This document shows, in pieces, positions 1 through 5,513 of a DNA stretch of 6,007 nucleotides. Origin of the DNA: Spirochaetales bacterium (GTDB lineage: Bacteria > Spirochaetota > Spirochaetia > Treponematales > Rectinemataceae); contig JADLKI010000006.1 of assembly GCA_015657395.1 (NCBI GenBank), positions 74,731 through 80,737 on the forward strand. Reading direction: 5' to 3'. The translations under genes were made by a program, and so were the position numbers. The notes beneath the pieces are model-generated. The model was not told the origin of the DNA, made no database searches, and was given only the letters and a program-made list of their open reading frames with translations. Each line of letters begins with the position of its first letter. Within the stretch, counting starts at the first letter, position 1.

Positions 1-432
1 TTTTCGGAATTCTACCTTATCGACTATGAAGACGATGTCGTCCTGTGGGGGCACGACGGCCCGGCGCACTCCGCGATCGCCGAAGGAAAGGTGAAGCTCG
101 TGCCTCTGCCGCTCTACCACGGCAAACCGGGCAAGGGCCTCTCCATACAGATGAGCGTGCGGCACGGGCCGGTAACGCTGCTCTCGGTGGTCGAGGGTGC
201 GGGCGGAAAAGTCTTTCTGCTGACGGCCGAAGGGGAATCGGTCCCCGGCCCGACGCTCCAGATAGGCAACACCAACAGCCGCTACCGCTTCCCGCTCTCC
301 GCGAGGGAATTCTCGGAAGCCTGGTCCAAAGAAGGACCTGCGCACCATTGTGCGATCGGGGTGGGCCATGTCGCGCCAGAGATTGAGAAGACAGCGGCGC
401 TGCTGGGCATAGAGTGCCATCAAATTTGCTGA
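1..432 (+). CDS. Sugar isomerase, L-fucose/L-arabinose isomerase-like family, C-terminal part (5' truncated)
   Basis: The frame is open from the first base and ends at TGA 430-432, giving the last 143 residues of a protein whose family is normally about 470-600 residues. What is visible is the C-terminal domain of L-fucose/L-arabinose isomerase-like enzymes: a GHDGPAH motif (residues 17-23 of the fragment), GNTNSRYRF at about 89-97 and [12 protein letters not shown] at 112-123. Family enzymes are cytoplasmic, metal-dependent aldose-ketose isomerases, and histidines in these C-terminal motifs help bind metal or substrate; I infer which ones from motif position only. The gene lies 14 nt before the transporter ATPase, so it should be the isomerase step of the same pathway. 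By context it may convert L-rhamnose to L-rhamnulose in place of a RhaA-type enzyme, but L-fucose or another deoxy sugar is possible. Family assignment is confident; substrate is not. Confidence 0.85.
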   Translation, partial: FSEFYLIDYEDDVVLWGHDGPAHSAIAEGKVKLVPLPLYHGKPGKGLSIQMSVRHGPVTLLSVVEGAGGKVFLLTAEGESVPGPTLQIGNTNSRYRFPLSAREFSEAWSKEGPAHHCAIGVGHVAPEIEKTAALLGIECHQIC

Positions 433-434
433 TA

Positions 435-442
435 AAGGAAGG
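435..442 (+). promoter_or_regulatory. Ribosome binding site of rhaT
   Basis: The purine-rich AAGGAAGG lies just upstream of ATG 447. It decides the start: the in-frame ATG at 414 lies inside the isomerase gene, has no such site and would add 11 residues that are not family-like. Confidence 0.75.
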
Positions 443-446
443 TGCA

Positions 447-1967
447 ATGGCGGATTATATTCTGGAGCTGCGGCACATCTCAAAATTTTTCCCCGGCGTG
501 CAGGCGCTGAAGGATGTGCATTTCCAGCTCAAACCCTCGGAGATCCACGCGATCATGGGCGAAAACGGCGCCGGAAAATCCACGCTCATCAAAATCGTCA
601 CCGGTGTCTACCACCCCGACGAGGGCGAAATTCTCTTCAATGGGCAGCCCATCCACTTCAGAAGCCCGCTCGATGCGCAGAGGCTCGGCATAGCGGCCGT
701 GTATCAGCATGTCGCCTGCTTCCCCGATCTCTCGGTGCTCGAAAATATCTTTCTTGGACATGAGAGCTTCGATTCCGTCACCCGAAAGATCCACTGGCGC
801 GAATTGCGGAAGAAGGCCGAGGCCCTGCTTCAGAGTCTCGACGCCGACTTCAGCCCCTCGGCCACGATGGGAAGCCTCTCGATCGCCCAGCAGCAGATCG
901 TCGAGATAGCCAAGGCACTCTCCGTGGACGCAAAAATCCTCATCATGGACGAGCCCACCGCGCCGCTCTCCCGCCGCGAGTGCGAAGACCTCTACCGCAT
1001 TACGGAGGGCCTGCGCGACAAGGGCGTCTCCATCATCTTCATCTCGCACCGGATCGAGGACATGTACCGGCTCGCCGAACGCGTCACCGTGCTCCGCGAC
1101 GGCCACTACATCGCCACGTGGGACGTCCCCGGACTCGAGCAGGCGCGGCTTGTGCAGGGTATGGTAGGGCGCGAAATCACGCAGTATTTCCCTTCGCGGC
1201 GTGTGGCTATCGGCGAGGAGATTTTCAGGGTCGAAGGTCTGTCGCGGACGGGCTTCTTCAAGGACATCTCCTTTTCCGTGCGGCGCGGCGAGATCGTTGC
1301 GCTGACCGGCCTTGTGGGAGCGGGAAGAACCGAAATCTGCGAGAGTCTCTATGGCATCTCTCCGCGCAACGCGGGCAGGTTCTTCCTCGAAGGCAGGGAA
1401 ATCGCGATTCATGCACCCGCGGATGCCCTCGCGTATGGCATCGGATACCTGCCCGAAGACCGCATGAAGCAGGGCCTCGTGCTCGACTGGGACCTGATCC
1501 GGAACATCACCCTCGCATCGCTCAAGAATTTCAGCCGCAAGGGGTTTATGCAGCCGTCTCAGGAAAAGGACATCGCACTGCGTCTGACCGACAACCTCAA
1601 GGTCAAGACGACCCACATCTACGCCAAGGCTTCCACTCTCTCCGGAGGGAACCAGCAGAAACTCATCGTCGCAAAACTTCTCACGTCCAAGCTCAAACTG
1701 ATCATCCTCGACGAGCCCACCAAGGGCGTCGATGTCGGCGCAAAGACCGAAATCTACCGCATCATGAACCGGCTCGCCGAAGAGGGCTACGGCATCATCA
1801 TGATTTCGAGCGAAATGCCCGAGGTCATGGGCATGAGCGACCGCATTGTGGTCATCCGCGAAGGTCGCAAATCTGCCGAATTCGAGACATCGAACGCGAC
1901 GCAGGAGGCCATTCTCGAAGCCTCAATGACCGCCCATGGGAGAGAATTACATGCAATTGCAGGTTAG
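447..1967 (+). CDS. rhaT: Rhamnose-type sugar ABC transporter, ATP-binding protein (two NBDs)
   Basis: This 506-residue cytoplasmic ATPase powers the importer formed with the two permeases downstream. It has the tandem nucleotide-binding domains of the carbohydrate uptake family 2 (RbsA/MglA/RhaT). NBD1 shows Walker A GENGAGKST (38-46), Q-loop Q87, signature LSIAQQQ (144-150), Walker B ILIMDEPTA (164-172) and H-loop H201. NBD2 has a Walker A in which the lysine is replaced by arginine, GLVGAGRTE (288-296), then a canonical signature LSGGNQQK (398-405) and Walker B LIILDEPTKG (418-427). Its H-loop histidine is replaced, SSEMPE (454-459). That asymmetry is normal for the family, in which only one site is fully canonical, so it is not damage. 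Length is typical (about 500). Its 3' end overlaps rhaP by 17 nt, suggesting translational coupling. The name follows the rhizobial ABC system and is not the E. coli RhaT symporter. The Lsr (AI-2) ATPase is the main alternative relative. Confidence 0.93.
   Translation: MADYILELRHISKFFPGVQALKDVHFQLKPSEIHAIMGENGAGKSTLIKIVTGVYHPDEGEILFNGQPIHFRSPLDAQRLGIAAVYQHVACFPDLSVLENIFLGHESFDSVTRKIHWRELRKKAEALLQSLDADFSPSATMGSLSIAQQQIVEIAKALSVDAKILIMDEPTAPLSRRECEDLYRITEGLRDKGVSIIFISHRIEDMYRLAERVTVLRDGHYIATWDVPGLEQARLVQGMVGREITQYFPSRRVAIGEEIFRVEGLSRTGFFKDISFSVRRGEIVALTGLVGAGRTEICESLYGISPRNAGRFFLEGREIAIHAPADALAYGIGYLPEDRMKQGLVLDWDLIRNITLASLKNFSRKGFMQPSQEKDIALRLTDNLKVKTTHIYAKASTLSGGNQQKLIVAKLLTSKLKLIILDEPTKGVDVGAKTEIYRIMNRLAEEGYGIIMISSEMPEVMGMSDRIVVIREGRKSAEFETSNATQEAILEASMTAHGRELHAIAG
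1938..1944 (+). promoter_or_regulatory. Ribosome binding site of rhaP, inside the end of rhaT
   Basis: GGGAGAG lies 6 nt before ATG 1951 and selects that start over the in-frame ATGs at 1936 (whose own codon overlaps the site) and 1969. Because the site is inside rhaT, ribosomes finishing rhaT would expose it, which fits coupled synthesis of ATPase and permease. Confidence 0.65.
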
Positions 1968-3042
1968 AATGAACGCAGACAGTGCAACGGGCGGCGGCGC
2001 GAACGGCCGTCTGCAAAGTTCCGGGAACCAACCGGGCGGCCGCTCTGTCGGCCTTATCGGAAAGCTGTCCCGGAATTCCGAAGCATTCCGGGAACTCGGT
2101 CTTCTCATCTTCATAGTCGTACTTGCGGCCATTTTCCAGATCAGGAACCCGAAATTCCTGAGCATCTCGAACATCAAGGATTTGCTCGCAAACACCGCAA
2201 TCCTGAGTATTCTTGCCGTCGGCATGATGATGGTCATCATCACGCGCGGCATCGATCTCTCGATCGGCTCCACGATGGCGCTCTCGGGCATGATCACATC
2301 GCTGACGGTGAGCGCGAACCCCGGCATTTCGCCTTTTCTCTCGCTGGTGCAGGGGATGGCGATCGGGCTCGTTGCAGGGCTCGTGATCGGGGTGCTCGTC
2401 GCATATTTCAAAATCTTGCCCATCATCGCAACGCTCGGCCTCATGAACATCCTGAGGGGCATGACCTACCTCATCAGCAAAGGCAAGTGGGTCAGCGCCT
2501 ACCAGATGTCGGCGGGATTCAAAAACCTGAGCACCGGCACCACGCTCGGGATCAGCAATTTAATTCTCTTTGCAGTAATAATTTATATTCTTTACGCCTA
2601 TTTCATAAACCAGACGAAGACCGGCCGCTATATCTACGCGGTCGGCTCAAGTCCCGAGACGGCCGAGCTCATCGGCATCAAGCGAAAGCGCATCGTTCTC
2701 CTCGTCTACGCGCTCATGGGGCTGCTCGCGGGGCTGGCCGGCGTGCTGTGGGTGAGCAAATACGCCTCGGCCCAGGGCGACACCGCGGTCGGCTACGAGA
2801 TGAACGTCATCGCGGCCGTGGTGCTGGGCGGAGTGAGCGTCGCGGGCGGACGGGGCAAGGTCTCGGGCATTCTCCTGGGCTCGATCCTGTTCGGGATTCT
2901 GGCGAACGCCCTGCCGCTCATCAATATCTCGCCGTTCTGGCAGCAGTTCATTCAGGGCCTCGTGATTCTGGCGGCCATCATCTCGAATGTGCTCTTGCAG
3001 CGCCGGAACGACAAGCTTGCGCTTAAAAAGCGCGCGATTTGA
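1951..3042 (+). CDS. rhaP: Rhamnose-type sugar ABC transporter, permease 1
   Basis: This is an inner-membrane permease of 363 residues of the branched BPD_transp_2 family (RbsC/RhaP/LsrC). It would form the translocation path with the next gene product. After a hydrophilic Gly/Asn/Ser-rich N-terminus (about residues 8-45) come several hydrophobic segments, the first at about 49-62. Family marks are ITRGIDLSIGS (97-107), the cytoplasmic coupling-loop region TGRYIYAVGSS to LIGI (about 224-243) and GGVSVAGGRG (293-302). The arginine in ITRGID, where ribose permeases usually have glycine, matches what I recall for the Lsr/Rha branch. Start 1951 is chosen for its GGGAGAG site, giving a 17-nt overlap with rhaT; 1936 and 1969 are alternatives. 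Codons 203-220 (2557-2610), within a hydrophobic segment, are strikingly AT-rich for this DNA. The protein is intact. Assignment as a sugar permease is firm; rhamnose specificity rests on the neighbours. Confidence 0.9.
   Translation: MQLQVRMNADSATGGGANGRLQSSGNQPGGRSVGLIGKLSRNSEAFRELGLLIFIVVLAAIFQIRNPKFLSISNIKDLLANTAILSILAVGMMMVIITRGIDLSIGSTMALSGMITSLTVSANPGISPFLSLVQGMAIGLVAGLVIGVLVAYFKILPIIATLGLMNILRGMTYLISKGKWVSAYQMSAGFKNLSTGTTLGISNLILFAVIIYILYAYFINQTKTGRYIYAVGSSPETAELIGIKRKRIVLLVYALMGLLAGLAGVLWVSKYASAQGDTAVGYEMNVIAAVVLGGVSVAGGRGKVSGILLGSILFGILANALPLINISPFWQQFIQGLVILAAIISNVLLQRRNDKLALKKRAI
2018..2095 (+). repeat. Three copies of a TTCCGGGA/TCCCGGAA element early in rhaP
   Basis: TTCCGGGAAC occurs at 2019-2028 and again at 2086-2095, and the inverted form TCCCGGAA lies between them at 2068-2075. 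The middle copy can pair with the right copy as a 9-bp stem (2068-2076 with 2085-2093, loop 8 nt), or with the left copy (2019-2026). GTTCC-G-GGAAC at 2018-2028 and CGGAATTCCG at 2071-2080 are also self-complementary. The repeats lie in the codons before the first membrane segment. Function is unknown; mutually exclusive RNA folds are one possibility. Confidence 0.55.
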
Positions 3043-3043
3043 G

Positions 3044-3052
3044 AGGGAAGAG
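3044..3052 (+). promoter_or_regulatory. Ribosome binding site of rhaQ
   Basis: AGGGAAGAG lies in the 13-nt gap after the rhaP stop, a few bases before ATG 3056. It rules out the longer in-frame start at 2987, which lies within rhaP and would add 23 residues unlike a permease N-terminus. Confidence 0.7.
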
Positions 3053-3055
3053 AAC

Positions 3056-4114
3056 ATGGAAAAGACAGCGATCAATATCAACAAACCGCGCGGGCTGCAT
3101 CAGTATCAGTGGGAGATCTTCCTCGTCGTGCTCTTTCTGACGGTGAACGTCGTCAATTCGTTCCTGAGCCCTTACTACCTCACCCTCGACACGTTCGTGA
3201 GCACGCCGATGAACTTCCTCGACAAGGCCTTCCTTGTCCTGCCGATGACGATGATCATCATTCTCGGGAACATCGATGTGTCCGTGGGCTCGATTGTGGC
3301 ACTCACCTCGGTGCTTATGGCGGTGTCGTACAACGCCGGCCTGCCCATGCCGCTCGCGATGGTGCTCGCTCTCCTTGTCAGCACGACCTGCGGGTTTATC
3401 AATGGTTTTCTGCAGATCAAATTCAGGGAGCTCTCCGCGACGATCATCACGCTCAGCACCATGACGGTCTTCCGCGGCATCGCGTATGTGATCCTCGAAG
3501 ACCGGTCGGCCGGGAAGTTCCCCTCCTGGTTCAGCTTTCTGGCATGGGGCTATATCGGGAAAATACCTTTTATCCTGATCGTGTTTGTACTGATGGCGAT
3601 CGTGTTCGCCGTGCTCCTGCACACCACCCGCTTCGGCCGCATGATCTACGCGGTAGGCAGCAACAGGACAGCCTGCGAATATTCCGGCATCCGCACGGAG
3701 CGCATCATCCTCGGCGTGAGCATGCTCGCAGGATTCATGGCCGGCTTCACCTCGCTCTTTTTGACCTCGCGCATGGGCAGCACGCGGCCGAATGTCGCGC
3801 TCAACTACGAGCTCGACGCCATCGCCATGACGGTGCTCGGCGGCATAAGCACCAATGGCGGCAAGGGACGGATAACCGGGCCGCTCATCTCGATCTTCCT
3901 CATCGGTTTTCTGAACTATGGACTGGGCCTGCGCAATGTCTCCGCGCAGGTGATTCTCATCATACTCGGGATTCTGCTGATTCTGTCGGTGCTCGTCCAG
4001 AATTTTACCGACAGGCAGACACCGATATCACCTAAGAAAGCATCCGCTCCAACGCATCGGTCCGATGCGGGAGACGGATCAGATATTCATGAAAATTCAG
4101 CTCAAGGAGGCTGA
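3056..4114 (+). CDS. rhaQ: Rhamnose-type sugar ABC transporter, permease 2
   Basis: This second inner-membrane permease (352 residues) belongs to the same family as the preceding gene product and presumably pairs with it as a heterodimer. Hydrophobic segments run from about residue 19 to 317. Conserved family marks are LGNIDVSVGS (70-79), the coupling-loop region FGRMIYAVGSN to YSGI (193-212) and GGISTNGGKG (262-271). The two permeases share the pattern but differ clearly in sequence, as expected for RhaP/RhaQ or LsrC/LsrD pairs. After the last hydrophobic stretch there is a 35-residue hydrophilic C-terminal tail (318-352) rich in Ser, Asp, Ala and Gly. It does not look like family core, and its codons lie in DNA that can form a long hairpin. 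The stop codon is 1 nt before the rhaS start, so translation may be coupled. The start is set by a good AGGGAAGAG site. Confidence 0.9.
   Translation: MEKTAININKPRGLHQYQWEIFLVVLFLTVNVVNSFLSPYYLTLDTFVSTPMNFLDKAFLVLPMTMIIILGNIDVSVGSIVALTSVLMAVSYNAGLPMPLAMVLALLVSTTCGFINGFLQIKFRELSATIITLSTMTVFRGIAYVILEDRSAGKFPSWFSFLAWGYIGKIPFILIVFVLMAIVFAVLLHTTRFGRMIYAVGSNRTACEYSGIRTERIILGVSMLAGFMAGFTSLFLTSRMGSTRPNVALNYELDAIAMTVLGGISTNGGKGRITGPLISIFLIGFLNYGLGLRNVSAQVILIILGILLILSVLVQNFTDRQTPISPKKASAPTHRSDAGDGSDIHENSAQGG
4042..4079 (+). other. Long potential RNA hairpin at the 3' end of rhaQ, upstream of the rhaS RBS
   Basis: ATCCG (4042-4046) pairs with CGGAT (4075-4079). CTCC (4047-4050) pairs with GGAG (4070-4073). 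CGCATCGG (4053-4060) pairs with CCGATGCG (4062-4069) around a single T. Small bulges are A4074 and AA 4051-4052. The inner arms make a 17-bp near-palindrome, and real folding would open the tip to a 3- or 5-nt loop. It is not followed by a T-run, so a simple intrinsic terminator is unlikely. It ends 24 nt before the rhaS ribosome binding site. Confidence 0.6.
4104..4110 (+). promoter_or_regulatory. Strong ribosome binding site of rhaS
   Basis: AAGGAGG is a near-consensus site 5 nt before ATG 4116. It selects MKK as the start and so gives a proper signal peptide; the upstream in-frame ATGs at 4065 and 4089 would put charged residues before it. It is the best ribosome site in the window, which fits the need for excess binding protein. 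Confidence 0.85.
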
Positions 4115-4115
4115 C

Positions 4116-5129
4116 ATGAAAAAAACAATCACCGTGGCAGCGCTGGTGCTTCTCGCACTGACGCTCATCATTCCTTCCTCGGTATTTGCCGCAGAGAAGC
4201 CGAAATTTGCCATTGTGTTCAAGAACACGGGTAACCCCTACGGCGAAAAACAGCTGGAAGGATTCAAGGTTGGAATCGAGGAGCAGGGCTTCGAGGCCAT
4301 TCTCCGGTCGCCCGATCTCCCCACCGCCGAGGCGCAGATTCAGATCATCGAACAGCTGATCGCCCAGAAAGTCGCCTCGATCTGCATCGTCGGAAATGAC
4401 TACGATGCCCTTACGCCCGTCCTGAAAAAGGCGAGTGCGGCGGGCATCAAGGTGTTCTCCCTCGATTCCTCGGTCAATCCGCAGGCGCGCCTGACCCACG
4501 TCAACCAGGCCGACTCCGAGAAGATCGGCCAGACGCTCATCAAGGCGGCCTCCGACATGGCCGGCGGCAAGGGCGAGATCGCCATTCTTTCGGCGACCAG
4601 CCAGGCATCCAACCAGAACATCTGGATCGACTTCATGAAAAAAGAGCTTGCAAAGCCCGAATACAAGGACCTCAAGCTGGTCAAGATCGCCTATGGCGAC
4701 GACCTGCGCGACAAGTCGGTCTCCGAGACCGAGGGCCTTCTCCGCTCCTATCCGAACCTGAAAGTCATCATCGCGCCGACCACTGTCGGCATCGCGGCGG
4801 CTGGCAAGGTCCTGACCGACAAGGGGCTCAAGGGCAAAGTGTTCCTGACCGGCCTCGGCCTGCCCTCCGAGATGGCGGAGTACATCAACAACGGCGTGTG
4901 CCCCTACATGTTCCTGTGGAACCCGATTGACGTCGGATACCTTGGGTCATATGTCGGCACTGCACTCGTGAACGGCAAAATCACCGGCAAGGTCGGCGAC
5001 AAGTTCAGCGCGGGACGCCTCGGCAACTACACTATCACCAAAGCACCCGATGGCGGCACCGAAGTCCTGCTCGGGCCTCCGTTCAAATTCGACAAGAGCA
5101 ACATCGAAGAGTGGAAGGCAGTCTACTGA
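4116..5129 (+). CDS. rhaS: Rhamnose ABC transporter, substrate-binding protein
   Basis: This is the extracytoplasmic sugar receptor of the importer (337 residues), of the periplasmic-binding type I fold (RbsB/LsrB/RhaS group). The N-terminus is a classical Sec signal peptide: MKK, a hydrophobic core at about 7-19, then SSVFA with likely cleavage after A25. No lipobox cysteine is present, so a soluble periplasmic protein in a diderm host is expected. Segments that match my recollection of rhizobial RhaS include GNDYDALTPVLKKA (from 93), NQNIWIDFMKKELAKPEY (from 166), YGDDLRDKS (193-201), APTTVG (220-225), GLGLPSEM (246-253) and WNPIDVGY (268-275). LsrB (AI-2 receptor) is the nearest alternative, but the adjacent mutarotase favours rhamnose. 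Hairpins flank the gene on both sides. The name follows the rhizobial system, not the E. coli AraC-type regulator RhaS. Confidence 0.92.
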   Translation: MKKTITVAALVLLALTLIIPSSVFAAEKPKFAIVFKNTGNPYGEKQLEGFKVGIEEQGFEAILRSPDLPTAEAQIQIIEQLIAQKVASICIVGNDYDALTPVLKKASAAGIKVFSLDSSVNPQARLTHVNQADSEKIGQTLIKAASDMAGGKGEIAILSATSQASNQNIWIDFMKKELAKPEYKDLKLVKIAYGDDLRDKSVSETEGLLRSYPNLKVIIAPTTVGIAAAGKVLTDKGLKGKVFLTGLGLPSEMAEYINNGVCPYMFLWNPIDVGYLGSYVGTALVNGKITGKVGDKFSAGRLGNYTITKAPDGGTEVLLGPPFKFDKSNIEEWKAVY

Positions 5130-5140
5130 TTGGAAGCGGT

Positions 5141-5173
5141 GTGCGGGCCGGCAGGTTTCTGCCGGCTCGCGCA
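5141..5173 (+). other. Strong intercistronic hairpin between rhaS and rhaM
   Basis: GCCGGCAG (5147-5154) and CTGCCGGC (5159-5166) form a perfect 8-bp stem with a GTTT loop. The stem extends outward from 5141-5146 to 5167-5172 with G-U pairs at 5146/5167 and 5142/5171, for 14 bp, and T5140-A5173 could add one more. No T-run follows (ATTCGG), so full termination is unlikely. In the 66-nt gap after a binding-protein gene, such a structure commonly protects upstream mRNA or partly terminates transcription. The rhaM ribosome site begins 8 nt past the stem. Confidence 0.75.
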
Positions 5174-5181
5174 TTCGGACA

Positions 5182-5187
5182 AAGGAG
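5182..5187 (+). promoter_or_regulatory. Ribosome binding site of rhaM
   Basis: AAGGAG lies 8 nt before ATG 5196. It excludes the longer in-frame start at 5130, which would translate through the hairpin and add 22 residues absent from the family. Confidence 0.8.
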
Positions 5188-5195
5188 CACAGAGG

Positions 5196-5510
5196 ATGAA
5201 GCGAAATGCATTTGCGATGCAGCTGAAGCCGGGAAACGAGGCCGAGTACAGGCGCCGCCACGATGAAATCTGGCAGGAACTCAAGGCCGAGCTCCGGAAG
5301 GCGGGAGTATCGGATTACTCGATCTATCTCGATCCGCAGACCTTGCGTCTCTTCGCGATTCAGAGACTCGCGGATGACGAGACGAACGATCTTCTGCCGC
5401 AGAGCCCCATCGTGCGCAGGTGGTGGGACTCCATGAAAGACCTCATGGAGACGAATCCCGACAATTCGCCCAAAGTGTGGCCTCTTCCCGAAATGTTCCA
5501 TATGGACTGA
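5196..5510 (+). CDS. rhaM: L-rhamnose mutarotase
   Basis: This small cytoplasmic enzyme (104 residues) interconverts the alpha and beta anomers of L-rhamnose so that the isomerase receives the form it uses. It has a dimeric alpha/beta-barrel fold. It is exactly as long as E. coli RhaM (YiiL), and the key positions coincide with those I recall from that enzyme: Y18, catalytic H22 within RRHDEIWQEL, Y41, the YLD at 44-46 and the tryptophan pair W76-W77, followed by the conserved NPDNSP (87-92). This is the most substrate-specific gene in the window and the main reason for calling the operon rhamnose-related. The same family is called RhaU in rhizobia. It starts after the intercistronic hairpin with its own ribosome site. 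The LsrG-type enzyme has a similar fold and operon position, but the active-site residues here are those of the mutarotase. Confidence 0.95.
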   Translation: MKRNAFAMQLKPGNEAEYRRRHDEIWQELKAELRKAGVSDYSIYLDPQTLRLFAIQRLADDETNDLLPQSPIVRRWWDSMKDLMETNPDNSPKVWPLPEMFHMD

Positions 5511-5513
5511 GCT

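Noticed and set aside
288..296. Defective Walker A in the second ATPase domain (Arg for Lys)
   Set aside because: GLVGAGRTE is the usual degenerate form in sugar-family tandem ATPases, so it is not a sign of inactivation. Coordinates given are residues of rhaT (nucleotides 1308-1334).
480..1616. Long minus-strand open frame of 378 codons opposite the ATPase gene
   Set aside because: It is a shadow of the GC-rich rhaT gene: its translation is rich in Arg, Asp, Glu and His with no recognisable domain, while the plus strand encodes a complete canonical ABC ATPase.
980..1972. Plus-strand frame of 330 codons within rhaT
   Set aside because: It is out of frame with the ABC protein, is Arg/Pro/His-rich in composition, and has no family motif.
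3109..4035. Plus-strand frame of 308 codons within rhaQ
   Set aside because: It is a shadow frame rich in Arg, His and Asp with no hydrophobic pattern; the rhaQ frame is clearly a membrane protein.
5141..5173. Intrinsic terminator ending the operon after rhaS
   Set aside because: The stem is strong but no T-run follows it, and a pathway gene with its own ribosome site starts 23 nt later. It is better read as an mRNA-stabilising or attenuating element.
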